NCBI GenBank assembly: GCA_013150955.1
Contig: JAADJD010000038.1
Span: 122,479-186,478, forward strand
Direction of reading: 5' to 3'
From: Calditrichota bacterium
GTDB lineage: Bacteria > Calditrichota > Calditrichia > RBG-13-44-9 > J042
Length of the DNA stretch: 64,000 bases
In this document: positions 45,887 to 55,379 of the stretch, in pieces
Layout: every line of letters begins with the position of its first letter
Numbering within the stretch: position 1 is the stretch's first letter
Position numbers and translations under genes: made by a program
The notes under the pieces: model-generated
Seen by the model: the letters and a program-made list of their open reading frames with translations, nothing else
Databases searched by the model: none
Told to the model about the DNA's origin: nothing

Positions 45887-47482
45887 TCAAAATGCGTACA
45901 CCAGTCCCACATTAAACACGGAATTGCGGCTGTCGCTGTTTTCGTAATCGGGATGTCGCTGCTGATCGTAGTTTACCGACAGCTGAAGTTGCCAGCGCGG
46001 GGACAGAGGAATCCACCCCACGGCCATCATCGAATGGGAAATCCGATTGGAATAAAAGGTGGGCAAGCTGGTGGTGCGGGACTGGGGATAGGTAACATAC
46101 AGAAGCTGATATTCCAGGCTTATGAACCAATCCCGATCGTTTAAATAATTGACCTGTAGGACGCCACCCCGCAGGGTGTAATCCTGCTGCCGAACCACAC
46201 CGGCGATGGTGCCGGGCGCCCGGTGCCAGCGTCCGCCCCACACCGTTCCCAATCCCACGGAATGGGTCAGCTGAAAAAAGTATTTTAGAATGAATTTCCC
46301 CTCGGCATCGACAAAATCGGGATTAATTTCATCGGCCTGGCGATGCGTTCGACGGGTGACCGCAACCTCCAGGGCACCGTTCCAGTTCTGGACAAGCGGC
46401 CAATCCCCCAGCAAACGTCCGGCAACTTCCCAAAAGCGATTCCGATACTGTTCCCGATTCAATTGCGTGCGAAATTGACGGTCAGTAGCGACCAGCGAGA
46501 CGCTGAATTGCTGACGGTAAGAACGGCGCAGATCGTACCGGGTTCGCAAACGGTGTTGCACATAAAACTGTCCCACCCCCCGCGTTTCCTGATACATTTC
46601 TGGACTGTACTCCAGCAAGCCCGAAGCGTACAAAGAAAACGCATGCTCCACCACCAGACGGGCCGTTAGAAAATTCAAATCGGCCCGTAAAGAATCCTTT
46701 TGCAAATACCGTTTCAGGCGCACCCGACCGGTAACGTACCACCGGGTTGGCCAGCGGTACAACTTCCCCCAGGTCATACCCAGTTGCCCATCCAGAAAAT
46801 GCCCCAGGGAATCGGTGGCCGACCGATACATGCTTCCATCAAACTGAAAGCGGGACAAATACTCACCCGCCTGCCACTGAAACTGGTTGAAAAAATTGTA
46901 CACGAAAAATTGACGATCCCAGCGGATGCGATGAAACAGATCCAACCGATACGGCTCGCTGCCCAGACTTTGCGAATATTGCAAGGCCAGGTAGGGATTG
47001 CGCAATTCATCCACAATCAAGCTATCCACATTTAAATACGTCATTTCAAACTCCTGGCGGGAATAATCCACCCCCATCTCCCACTGGAATGCCAGCGGCG
47101 GTGACCAGGCCGCATGCGGATTGGTCGAGGTGGGTCGGTCTTCTGTGGATGCCGTGGAAGTGGCATCGTCACTGGATTGATCCGGGGAGACGGTTTCACG
47201 AACCATTCCCTGCACCAGTTCCAGCATATCCAGTGCCGCCATCCAGTCGCCCTGGCGGGCAAACTCGCGCGCATCCTGAAACAGGGCACTGGCCAGGCTA
47301 TCGGGATGCTGCAACAGTTGAAATTCCACCCGGGCCGCAACGGCTTCATACATGTTCTGCCAGAAAATCCGGGTCGAATCCACCCCGGCCTGCGCCAATA
47401 ACCCGGAGGCGCATCCCAGCCAGATGATTCCGGCAAGGCACAATGTGTTCGTTCGCCATCTAACGATCATCAGGCATTCCAT
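45887..47482 (-). CDS. Predicted outer-membrane beta-barrel protein
   Basis: This 531-residue exported protein has a signal peptide around residues 5-31 (TNTLCLAGIIWLGCASGLLA, cleavage near LAQ). Residues 35-125 are helical and Ser/Thr-rich. From residue 130 onward, alternating polar/aromatic strands (RFQFDGSMYRS, RWYVTGRVRLKRYL, QQFSVSLVATDRQF, WQLQLSVNYDQQRH) end with a terminal Phe (FNVGLVYAF), as in outer-membrane barrels. No family is recognised. ATG at 47470 is an alternative start. It follows mrp convergently and starts a run of envelope genes. Confidence 0.62.
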   Translation of the reverse strand: MECLMIVRWRTNTLCLAGIIWLGCASGLLAQAGVDSTRIFWQNMYEAVAARVEFQLLQHPDSLASALFQDAREFARQGDWMAALDMLELVQGMVRETVSPDQSSDDATSTASTEDRPTSTNPHAAWSPPLAFQWEMGVDYSRQEFEMTYLNVDSLIVDELRNPYLALQYSQSLGSEPYRLDLFHRIRWDRQFFVYNFFNQFQWQAGEYLSRFQFDGSMYRSATDSLGHFLDGQLGMTWGKLYRWPTRWYVTGRVRLKRYLQKDSLRADLNFLTARLVVEHAFSLYASGLLEYSPEMYQETRGVGQFYVQHRLRTRYDLRRSYRQQFSVSLVATDRQFRTQLNREQYRNRFWEVAGRLLGDWPLVQNWNGALEVAVTRRTHRQADEINPDFVDAEGKFILKYFFQLTHSVGLGTVWGGRWHRAPGTIAGVVRQQDYTLRGGVLQVNYLNDRDWFISLEYQLLYVTYPQSRTTSLPTFYSNRISHSMMAVGWIPLSPRWQLQLSVNYDQQRHPDYENSDSRNSVFNVGLVYAF

Positions 47483-47594
47483 TTCATATTCACTTCACAA
47501 AAGATGCTTCCATCCTCTTATTCGATGAACAGATTGCCACTTCAGGATGAACCCGACGTTCGGGGTTTCCCACCAGCCTCACTCCCGGCACCAT

Positions 47595-47627
47595 AAAAAG
47601 AGCTGCCAGATGCGAATCTGGCAGCTC
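47595..47627 (-). terminator. Terminator after the lipoprotein gene
   Basis: GAGCTGCCAGAT (47600-47611) pairs perfectly with ATCTGGCAGCTC (47616-47627) over 12 bp with a 4-base loop. On the minus strand it is followed by TTTTTA. It lies 23 bases after the lipoprotein stop. Confidence 0.92.
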
Positions 47628-47649
47628 CACAGGAGGCCAAAATGAGGCA

Positions 47650-48630
47650 TTAGCGCTCCACAATGTACGGACAGCTCCAGGTTACTGAATTATAGGGGTA
47701 CATCTCCGGATCACTGTCAAAGATGGTTCCATTGTCGATTACATCCACGATGACGTGGTAGACCCGGGGCGCTTCCTGCACCTTCCAGGTACCCTGGTAA
47801 ATATTCACCCCGTCCTCATTTGTCCCCATAAAGGTGAATAGCTTGCGCCCACGTTTCTTTCGGCTACGGCTATAATGCAGGATCACCGTTTCCGTGGCGC
47901 CAGTATCCGGATGGTAAACGGGATGACTCGTATTGTTGGTCAGGTAGACCTGTACGGTAACCTCTTCCCCACGGGAAAAGCGCGGAATGTCCTCGGGTAT
48001 CTGCATCATGGTTTTCAGGGGATCGGTGAACACCAGGGAATCGCCAGCGGTATTGATAACCACCAATTTTTGAATCCGAATGGTCGAGCGGGGACTGTTG
48101 CCCTGTCCTAAAGAAATGGCTTTCAGTTTCCACCCCCGGCGACCCTGGGGATTTTCCGTTCGTGGGACAAATACCGCCTTACGCCGCACGATGTGGCGCA
48201 GCGGTTTTCGGTAAACAACCATGCTGTCCGCATTGCTGCTATCGCTACCGATCCTGGACATGATCACGAATCGGCCTTCCAGAACCCGTTCCAGAAACAA
48301 CAAGGCGCTGTCCCGTGCCGTCCGCCGATAAATGATGGTTCGCGGATAGCGTTGTTTAATGATGCGCCCAAACCGCACCACATTTTCGATCGGCGTTAGC
48401 GGTTTGTTGAACCCATCGGGATAGGACATGCGGAAATTCAGGGAAAAGAGATTGTCTTCGCTCCCATCGTCGATACCCCAGTCAAACAAGTAATCGTTTT
48501 CCTCATCCAGCACCAGTTCCTCCAGTTCCGCTTCCTCATCCAGAATGGTGGTCACGTTCTTTTCACAACCGACAAACAATATTCCAGCGATTAAAATGGA
48601 CAATCCAAACATCAATAGATGGCGTTTCAT
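47650..48630 (-). CDS. Lipoprotein of unknown function
   Basis: This 326-residue protein has a signal peptide and lipobox (LLMFGLSILIAGILFVGC, lipidated Cys22). An acidic linker follows (DEEAELEELVLDEENDYLFD), then a beta-rich domain ending in EMYPYNSVTWSCPYIVER. The pattern of basic strands (RKAVFVPRTENPQGRRG, HYSRSRKKRGRKLF) is not assigned to a family. AAGGAGGTG gives a strong ribosome-binding site. It lies just downstream of the helical exported protein and is likely co-transcribed with it. Confidence 0.72.
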   Translation of the reverse strand: MKRHLLMFGLSILIAGILFVGCEKNVTTILDEEAELEELVLDEENDYLFDWGIDDGSEDNLFSLNFRMSYPDGFNKPLTPIENVVRFGRIIKQRYPRTIIYRRTARDSALLFLERVLEGRFVIMSRIGSDSSNADSMVVYRKPLRHIVRRKAVFVPRTENPQGRRGWKLKAISLGQGNSPRSTIRIQKLVVINTAGDSLVFTDPLKTMMQIPEDIPRFSRGEEVTVQVYLTNNTSHPVYHPDTGATETVILHYSRSRKKRGRKLFTFMGTNEDGVNIYQGTWKVQEAPRVYHVIVDVIDNGTIFDSDPEMYPYNSVTWSCPYIVER

Positions 48631-48731
48631 GACAATTCACCTCCTTGGTTTTGTTTATTCAGAATCCTTTCCGGGCCCGGAATTGGATTTCTTTATCGAT
48701 TCTTCATGGGGCACATCGCCCCGGCAAAGCA

Positions 48732-50222
48732 CTATCGGGTCAACAATTTCAGTGCAAAGCGGGTAATTTCCCATGCCTGCATGCGATGTCCTCGCTCGTA
48801 TGCCTGACGGGCCACCTGCAACAGCCGTTCCGCCGTTTGACGGGTGGCCTGCTGTCGGGCATCGCGGATCTCCCCTTGATTGATTCGTTCCAGCAAGCGC
48901 TCCAGGCGATTCATTTCCGCCTCCACGCGAGACCGATCAATATCCCCTCCCTCCCGAACCACATTCAATTGATACAACTTGGTCATCAATTGATTGGCAA
49001 TGTTCAAATGGATGCTGGCCTGCATGAAATGCCCGTTTTCCAGGTGCCAGCGGCTCTTCTGGTAATATTCCTCCACCAGCTGAATCAGAGGACGGGTTTC
49101 CGTTGTTTCCGGAATATCCTGTCGAAGTTGCTCCATGGCAGAACGAGTCATTTCTATCTGCTGGCGAATGATGTCCTCGCGATCGGCCATTCCGTTTTGC
49201 CGGCGCTGCTCCAGCCGATACAACAACCGATTGGCCACCCGCAGCTTCTCCCGGGCCAGTTGAAATTCCTGTTTCTGCAAATGCTGCTGGATTTCCCGGG
49301 AGAGGGCATTCAGTCGCCGGAACAGCGTTTGGGCGACCCGATCGGGTGCAGCTCCCTGCGGTGGCCTCAGCTCCTGAAAGGCCATCAGGAATCGCTGATA
49401 TTCTTCCTGCAAGCGGGGTGGCTGACTTTCATTCTCCAGCTGATCAATCCAGCGGTACATAGCATGCAGCGCCGCCCGCAATTTATCAATGGCCAATTGG
49501 GGCTTGCGATTTTCAAACAGCTGTCGGGCTTCCTGTAATTGTTGTTCCAATCGGGTCAGGGCGGATCGCCAGCGAGGCCGTTCTTCCTGTAACGCCAGTT
49601 GTTGCAGTTGCTGAAACAATTCCTCCGCCCGGGCAAACATGCTCGGGAAATCGCCCTCGCGTCCCCCCGGGCCTTTTTCCACCAGTCGGATGGCGTTGTC
49701 GGCAAAAAACATGGCCAGCCGTAAAAATTCCAGTGCCTGCATGGGGCGCTGCTGCCGCAATGCCAGGTTGGCCCGGCGACGGAAGAATTTGGCCCGATTG
49801 AGCATGCGCAATGCCTGAGGATCATCCACTCCCTGAAGTCGCCGTTCGGCTTCCTGAATGCGGCGATCCAGCTCTTCCTTGAATTTGAATTTGAAATAAG
49901 GTTGATCTTTAAAAATGTTTTCCAGATTTCGCAGAATGGCATAAGCCGCCCGAATGTGCAGGGTTGCCTGGCGGAATTTCTTCTGCAGAAAAAACTGACG
50001 CGCCTTCTGATATTCGCTGTAAGCCTGCTTTAACTGTTGCTGCACCTTCTGGCGAATCTGGGGATTCCGAATCACCCGCATCAGCGATTCTGCCTGCCGC
50101 AAACGATTCTCCAGTCGATCCAGCTCTGTTTTCAGGCGCGGCGCCGGCTGGGCCAAAAGGCCAACCCCTGCCCACATCACCAATACCACACAGATTCCGA
50201 TGAAGCCCCAAAATCGTTTCAT
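48732..50222 (-). CDS. Exported alpha-helical repeat protein
   Basis: This 496-residue protein starts MKRFWGFIGICVVLVMWAGV with a signal peptide ending near LLAQ. The mature part is nearly all helix, rich in Gln, Arg, Glu and Leu (QQQLKQAYSEYQKARQFFLQ, KKFRQATLHIRAAYAILRNL), with TPR-like helical hairpins repeated along its length. The FLQKKFRQATLHIRAAYAIL, FENRKPQLAIDKLRAALHAM and LENGHFMQASIHLNIANQLM segments show a similar spacing. It is probably a periplasmic scaffold; the function is unknown. AAAGGTGAAGAA precedes the ATG at 50222; the ATG at 50240 is less likely. Confidence 0.7.
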   Translation of the reverse strand: MKRFWGFIGICVVLVMWAGVGLLAQPAPRLKTELDRLENRLRQAESLMRVIRNPQIRQKVQQQLKQAYSEYQKARQFFLQKKFRQATLHIRAAYAILRNLENIFKDQPYFKFKFKEELDRRIQEAERRLQGVDDPQALRMLNRAKFFRRRANLALRQQRPMQALEFLRLAMFFADNAIRLVEKGPGGREGDFPSMFARAEELFQQLQQLALQEERPRWRSALTRLEQQLQEARQLFENRKPQLAIDKLRAALHAMYRWIDQLENESQPPRLQEEYQRFLMAFQELRPPQGAAPDRVAQTLFRRLNALSREIQQHLQKQEFQLAREKLRVANRLLYRLEQRRQNGMADREDIIRQQIEMTRSAMEQLRQDIPETTETRPLIQLVEEYYQKSRWHLENGHFMQASIHLNIANQLMTKLYQLNVVREGGDIDRSRVEAEMNRLERLLERINQGEIRDARQQATRQTAERLLQVARQAYERGHRMQAWEITRFALKLLTR

Positions 50223-50365
50223 TTCTTCACCTTTTTCCATTGCAATTTGTTTTTATTCAAACCGTATGCCAGAATGTATCCCAAAACCGCAATCCTTTGT
50301 ATTTTAATGATTTGGGAAACTCGCTCCAACCTTTCCTCGTAAGGGGAGTATCCCATTGGGTACAC

Positions 50366-50391
50366 CCCGATGTACCGTACGGTACACCGGG
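50366..50391. promoter_or_regulatory. 26-bp near-perfect palindrome
   Basis: The core TGTACCGTACGGTACA (50371-50386) is a perfect 16-bp palindrome, extended by CCCG/CGGG arms with one mismatch. It lies 144 bases upstream of the helical exported protein start and on the opposite side from the tricorn-like gene. It may be an operator for a dimeric regulator or an RNA hairpin. No T run follows, so it is not a typical terminator. Confidence 0.5.
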
Positions 50392-50418
50392 TGCGGTATC
50401 GGACTGGTTAAAGTTAAT

Positions 50419-50674
50419 CCCAAATGATGCGATAAACCACGAATCACACAAATGAATTCGAAAAAATCAACAAAATAGCGAATATATCCGGGAAAACATT
50501 TTCATCCAGATAGGATCAAGGGTATTTCATTATTTTTATTCGTTTTAATTCGTGTCATTCGTAGGCTATTGCATAATCTGGGATAAATAAAGCCTAAAAC
50601 AAATTTTCATCCAGGTAGTATCCAATGGATTTGTGATATTTCGTGTTATTCGCGGTTCTAAAGCATAATCTGGG
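50419..50674. mobile_element. Miniature inverted-repeat element, copy R9, plus a right-half fragment
   Basis: A complete 164-bp copy (CCCAAATGATGCGATAAACC at 50419 to CATAATCTGGG at 50582) is followed by the right half of a more diverged copy (ATTTTCATCCAGGTAGTATC... AGCATAATCTGGG, ending at 50674). The left half of the second copy is not found, so this is a tandem truncated arrangement. The rest of the 50223-50859 gap should contain the tricorn-like gene promoter. Confidence 0.82.
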
Positions 50675-50859
50675 TTAATGGTTGCCTGGGATAAACGCCA
50701 CCGACGGAACCGGAAAATTCCGGTCGTGTTGTTTTCACTTTTGCATTTTTTCGTTCCCCTGGCGTGCTTAAGTTTACCATCGATGAGTGAGGACTTAAAA
50801 TTCAGGCAACTGGCAGACAAAACATTCCGGGACGACATCCAAAACAGGAGGTCTGAATT

Positions 50860-53800
50860 ATGAAGACGGCAAAATACGGGATCATTGCAGTGATTATGCT
50901 GGCGTGGCTTTCCCTGCTGGCGCAGGATCGGCTATTCCGATTTCCCACCATTCATGGCAACCGCATTGTGTTTACTTATGCCGGCGATTTGTGGGAGGTG
51001 ACCCTGCCCGACAGCGTAGCCCGCAAGCTAACCAATAGTGAAGGATTGGAAATCTTTGCCCGCTTCAGCCCGGATGGGAAATGGATCGCCTTCAGCGGGG
51101 AGTATGATGGCGATCGGGATGTGTACGTCATCCCGGCCGATGGCGGGGAACCGCGTCGATTAACCTATTACCCCAAGCGCGACATCCCCGAACGCTTTGG
51201 CTTCGATCATCTGGTGTTTGGGTGGACACCGGACAGCAAAAAAATCCTGTTCCGATCCATGCGGGAAAGCTTCAACAGCTGGCTGGGACGTCTCTATCTC
51301 ATCGATGTGAATGGGGTTTTTCCCGAACCCCTGCCCTTCCCCTATGGGGGATTTGCCAGCTTTTCTCCCGATGGTAAAAAACTGGCCATGAACCGCATTT
51401 TCCGGGACTTTCGTACCTGGAAGCGTTACAAAGGCGGGCAACAACAGGACATCTGGATCTATGATCTGGAAAACCATACCATCCAGAAAATCACCCAATA
51501 CGAGGGGATGGATCACATCCCCATGTGGTATGGCGATCGGATTTACTTCGTTTCCGACCGCAGCCACACGGCCAACATTTTTTACTACGACCTCACCACC
51601 AGAGAAGTTAAACAGGTGACTTTCCATGACGAATACGATGTGAACTGGCCGTCCCTGGGAGACGGAAAAATTGTTTACGAAAACGGCGGACAGCTTTTTG
51701 TGCTGGATCTGAGAACGCACGAATATCGGGCAGTACCGATTTACATCAAGAGTGATCATTTGCTGGCACGCCCTCGATTCAAAAACGTGTCCGAAAACAT
51801 TTCCGAGATGGCAATTGCCCCCGGGGGCAAACGGGCTTTAATGGTAGCGCGCGGAGAAATCTTCACCGTTCCGCAAAAGAAAGGCGATCCCCGAAATTTG
51901 ACTAACAGTTCGGGCATCCGGGAACGGGCCGCCAGCTGGTCACCAGATGGAAAATGGATCGCCTACATCTCCGATGCCAGCGGAGAAGACGAAATCTACA
52001 TCATCCCGCAACATGGCAGGGGCAAACCCAAACAGCTAACCCGGAATAGCCAGGGATATCGGTTCAAACCGGTCTGGTCGCCCGACAGCCGTAAGCTGGC
52101 CTACGCAGACAAAAACCTGAAGCTGTACATCGTGGATGTCCTCAGCCGGAAGGTCACTTTTGTGGACAGCGCAACCCGCTGGGAAATTCGCGATTACGAT
52201 TGGTCACCCGACAGTCGGTGGCTGGTGTACGCCAAGCCCGGTAGCAATGACATGTCGTCCATTTATCTCTATTCCCTGGATGAACAGCGCATTTACCCCG
52301 TTACTTCCGGGATGACCAATGACTACAATCCGGTGTTCGATCCAGAAGGGAAGTATCTCTATTTCCTTTCTCAAAGGGATTACAATGCCCTGCTGGGGAA
52401 TTTTGAGATGAGTTACGTCTACCGGCACATGGATCGGGTGTTTCTGGTGACCCTGCAGAAGGATTTGCCCTCGCCGTTTGCGCCGGAAAGCGATGAAGTG
52501 GAGCCGAAGACGGATGAAGACCAGAAAAACAACCAGAAAGAAGATTCGGAGAAAAAACAAAAATCCCGGACTCCCCTTCGCATTGACGTTGACGGCATCC
52601 AGCAGCGGGTGATTGCCCTGCCCATTAAAGCAGGAAATTACAGCAATTTAAGAGCCATTAAAGGGAAGGTGTTTTACCTGTCGCATCCCATGCGCGGACT
52701 GAGTGGCACCATTGGAGAAGGCAAAACGCAGTTGAAAGTGTTCGATTTTTCCGAAAAGAAGGAAAGCACCTTCATGGAGGGCATTCAAACTTATGCCTTA
52801 TCCCCGGATGGAGAGTATTTAATTTACCGCAGCAAGAAAACCTTCGGGATTGTCAAGACATCTCAAAAATCCGCCAAAGTGGGTGATGGGAAAATTGACG
52901 TCTCCCGCCTGGAGATGTACTGGAATCCCAGAGAAGAATGGGCCCAGATTTTCCACGAGGCCTGGCGACTGGAACGCGATTACTTTTATGCGGAGAACCT
53001 CCATGGGGTGGACTGGGAAGCCATGCGACAAAAATACGAAAAACTGCTGCCATTCGTGACCCATCGATTTGATTTGACCTACATCCTGGGTGAAATGGTG
53101 GCGGAACTGTCCACCTCCCATGCCTACGTGGGTGGCGGCGACATGCCCAAAGTGAAACCGGTCAAAACTGCCCTTCTGGGAGCGCGACTGGAACCCGACC
53201 ACCGGGCAAAGCGCTATCGGATTCGGGAAATTCTCTACGGCGAAAACTGGATTGCTTCCCGGCGCTCCCCACTCACAGAGCCTGGTATCCAGGTAAAAGA
53301 AGGGGACTATCTGCTGGCCATCAACGGCCAGGAGTTGACCACCGATCAAAATCCATACGCTCTGCTGCAGAATCTGGCCGATAAAGCAATAACCATCACC
53401 GTGAACGATCAGCCCGGCCTGCAGGGCGCCCGCACCTACACCATTAAACCCATTTCCAGTGAATTCAATTTGAATTACCTGACCTGGGTGGAAAAGAACC
53501 GCCGTTATGTGGAAGAAAAAACCAACGGAGAGATTGGCTACATCCACATTCCGGACATGGGTGCCCGTGGACTGAACGAATTCGTTAAGTCGTTTTATGC
53601 TCAGATTAAGAAGAAAGGGTTGATCATTGACGTGCGCTACAATGGCGGTGGATTTGTCAGTCAGATGATTCTGGAACGGCTGCGGCGCATTCTGGTGGGA
53701 CTGGGGAAAGCCCGTAACATGAAGGAGCTGTACACCTATCCCGATGCAGCGTATTACGGCCATCTGGTGTGTCTGATCAATGAGTACTCCGCTTCCGATG

Positions 53801-54132
53801 GGGATATCTTTCCGTATTATTTTCGCAAATACGGTCTGGGTGAACTGATTGGTACCCGCACCTGGGGCGGCGTCATTGGCATCCGCGGATACACTCCCCT
53901 GATTGACGGAGGCTACATCACCCGGCCGGAATTTGGCCTGTTGAGCGACGAAGGCAAGTGGATCATTGAGAATCGCGGTGTGGAGCCGGATATTTATGTG
54001 GATACGCTGCCCAGCGATCAGGCACAGGGGAAGGATCCACAGCTGGACAAGGCCATCGAGATTCTGTTGCAGAAAATTAAAGCCGAACCGCCCCGGTTGC
54101 CGGAGCCGGAACCGTATCCCATTAAGCGGTAA
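50860..54132 (+). CDS. Tricorn-like S41-family peptidase, exported
   Basis: This 1090-residue protein has a signal peptide (MKTAKYGIIAVIMLAWLSLL, cleavage near LAQ). Two beta-propeller regions follow (about 25-310 and 315-680), with repeated FSPDGKWIAF, WTPDSKKILFR and WSPDGKWIAYISD blades. A Lys/Glu linker lies near 550 and a PDZ-like region near 795-880. The C-terminal tricorn core has His754 in TSHAYVGGGD and nucleophile Ser979 in NEYSASDGDIFP, then GTRTWGGVIGIRG. It is a processive peptide-degrading serine protease; periplasmic location is inferred from the signal peptide. AGGAGG lies 8 bases before the ATG. Confidence 0.9.
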   Translation: MKTAKYGIIAVIMLAWLSLLAQDRLFRFPTIHGNRIVFTYAGDLWEVTLPDSVARKLTNSEGLEIFARFSPDGKWIAFSGEYDGDRDVYVIPADGGEPRRLTYYPKRDIPERFGFDHLVFGWTPDSKKILFRSMRESFNSWLGRLYLIDVNGVFPEPLPFPYGGFASFSPDGKKLAMNRIFRDFRTWKRYKGGQQQDIWIYDLENHTIQKITQYEGMDHIPMWYGDRIYFVSDRSHTANIFYYDLTTREVKQVTFHDEYDVNWPSLGDGKIVYENGGQLFVLDLRTHEYRAVPIYIKSDHLLARPRFKNVSENISEMAIAPGGKRALMVARGEIFTVPQKKGDPRNLTNSSGIRERAASWSPDGKWIAYISDASGEDEIYIIPQHGRGKPKQLTRNSQGYRFKPVWSPDSRKLAYADKNLKLYIVDVLSRKVTFVDSATRWEIRDYDWSPDSRWLVYAKPGSNDMSSIYLYSLDEQRIYPVTSGMTNDYNPVFDPEGKYLYFLSQRDYNALLGNFEMSYVYRHMDRVFLVTLQKDLPSPFAPESDEVEPKTDEDQKNNQKEDSEKKQKSRTPLRIDVDGIQQRVIALPIKAGNYSNLRAIKGKVFYLSHPMRGLSGTIGEGKTQLKVFDFSEKKESTFMEGIQTYALSPDGEYLIYRSKKTFGIVKTSQKSAKVGDGKIDVSRLEMYWNPREEWAQIFHEAWRLERDYFYAENLHGVDWEAMRQKYEKLLPFVTHRFDLTYILGEMVAELSTSHAYVGGGDMPKVKPVKTALLGARLEPDHRAKRYRIREILYGENWIASRRSPLTEPGIQVKEGDYLLAINGQELTTDQNPYALLQNLADKAITITVNDQPGLQGARTYTIKPISSEFNLNYLTWVEKNRRYVEEKTNGEIGYIHIPDMGARGLNEFVKSFYAQIKKKGLIIDVRYNGGGFVSQMILERLRRILVGLGKARNMKELYTYPDAAYYGHLVCLINEYSASDGDIFPYYFRKYGLGELIGTRTWGGVIGIRGYTPLIDGGYITRPEFGLLSDEGKWIIENRGVEPDIYVDTLPSDQAQGKDPQLDKAIEILLQKIKAEPPRLPEPEPYPIKR

Positions 54133-54199
54133 CAGTAAAAATAATCATGGAATTTTTTGTGCGGGTGTGAAGCCCACATCACCGTCCCGTTCAAATGGG

Positions 54200-54233
54200 G
54201 TTGCCGCAGGATGGATTCCTGCGGCAACTTTTT
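54200..54233 (+). terminator. Terminator of the tricorn-like gene
   Basis: GTTGCCGCAGGA (54200-54211) pairs perfectly with TCCTGCGGCAAC (54217-54228) over 12 bp, followed by TTTTTA. It lies 68 bases after the stop codon. Confidence 0.92.
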
Positions 54234-54270
54234 ACACCCCACCCACCCAAATAGTAGCCGCGGGATTTAT

Positions 54271-54426
54271 CCCAGATTATGCATTCGTCTGCGAATTACA
54301 CGAATTAACGCAAATAAAACCAATAAAATGAATTGGATTGTGTCTGGATGAAAATGTGTTCCCCGGTTTATTCGCGATTTTGTGGATATGTTTTGGCGTG
54401 ATTCGCGGTTGAATGCATTATTTGAG
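54271..54426. mobile_element. Miniature inverted-repeat element, copy R10
   Basis: A diverged 156-bp copy in reverse orientation starts CCCAGATTATGCATTCGTC and ends TGCATTATTTGAG. Its core (GGTTTATTCGCGATTTTGTG) belongs to the second subfamily. No target duplication is seen at its flanks. Confidence 0.8.
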
Positions 54427-54462
54427 ATTCATTCCAATCGGAATATTCCAGAAAAATGTTTC

Positions 54463-54483
54463 GCGCAGGCATAAAGCCTGCGC
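54463..54483. repeat. Short hairpin GCGCAGGC-ATAAA-GCCTGCGC with a degenerate second copy
   Basis: GCGCAGGC (54463-54470) and GCCTGCGC (54476-54483) form an 8-bp stem with a 5-base loop. A related half, ACAAAGCCTGCGCCGACCG, recurs near 54533. It lies in the gene-free stretch 54427-54795 and looks like a small intergenic repeat. No T run follows. Confidence 0.55.
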
Positions 54484-54795
54484 CTACCGTTGCCAACTGC
54501 ATATTGCCTACTGCCAGCTGGTCAAATGGGCACAAAGCCTGCGCCGACCGTATCACGAATTCTGCCCGACAAATTGGGTGGACATATTGTCCGCATTTCC
54601 CGGCCAGCCTTTTCAATTCCCCACCCGCCAGGCATTGATTTTAATAGGTGAACCCGTTATATTTCATTTTGTGGAAATAACGGGAAAACAGGAAACATCG
54701 CCGATTCTGCCAAAAATTTCACCGGCCAATTCCTGCTTTTCCCGAAAATCCGAAATAGATTGGAGTCCTAAACTCCGGTGGAGTTGTAAAACCCA

Positions 54796-55320
54796 ATGAT
54801 CGACGCATCGGACTTAAAAGATTTCGATTTCTCCCGCAACTATTTTGAACTCGAAGAACGCTTCATCAGTGAAATCGAAAATTTAATCTTTGATACGCTG
54901 ATTCGTGAGGGGCGCGTGGCCATTGAGGGGGATGAAAACAACGTCCTTGAATTTTACAACCGCACGAATTTCAAAGTCCGGGTAAAACGTCCACAAAAAA
55001 ATGTCTGGAGCGTTCCCATCCAGCTCCTGCGCGATGCCATTCGTAAAGTCCTCCGTGAGGGACACCTCCGCAAGTCCGACGGTTCCCTGGCCATTAAAAT
55101 CGATACCCGTCCGGCCAAACTGGACATCCCCGTCCAGCTCCTGTTGCGAATCGTCCCCGAACAGGAATACGTGAAGCGCAGCCTGGTGGGCAACAAAGTG
55201 CGACACAACGTATATGGCGAAGGCCGCATCCAGCGCATTACCGAAACCGGTAACGTGGAAGTGGCCTTCAAGGATAAGGTGGTTAAGCTCAAGCCGCAGT
55301 ATTTTCAGCTGGTGCCGTAG
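54796..55320 (+). CDS. Unknown protein with C-terminal UvrD-C/tudor-like domain
   Basis: This 174-residue cytoplasmic protein is not assigned to a family. Its first 120 residues are acidic then mixed (LEERFISEIENLIFDTLIRE, KVRVKRPQKNVWSVPIQLLR). The last 45 residues (GNKVRHNVYGEGRIQRITET, then VEVAFKDKVVKLKPQYFQLV) match the pattern of small beta-barrel modules at the end of UvrD/PcrA helicases, which bind RNA polymerase or nucleic acid. GGTGGAG is 12 bases before the ATG, somewhat far. No operon partner exists. Confidence 0.65.
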   Translation: MIDASDLKDFDFSRNYFELEERFISEIENLIFDTLIREGRVAIEGDENNVLEFYNRTNFKVRVKRPQKNVWSVPIQLLRDAIRKVLREGHLRKSDGSLAIKIDTRPAKLDIPVQLLLRIVPEQEYVKRSLVGNKVRHNVYGEGRIQRITETGNVEVAFKDKVVKLKPQYFQLVP

Positions 55321-55379
55321 CACCCTTCCGGTGGTCTGCCTGGTGACCCGCAACCCGTCGTGTTACCATTCCCTCCCCT

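Noticed and set aside
54762-54784. GGAGT-ACTCC-GGAGT alternate hairpins near the start of the 174-residue protein
   Set aside because: The stems are only 5 bp and could occur by chance; noted, but too weak to call a translational switch.
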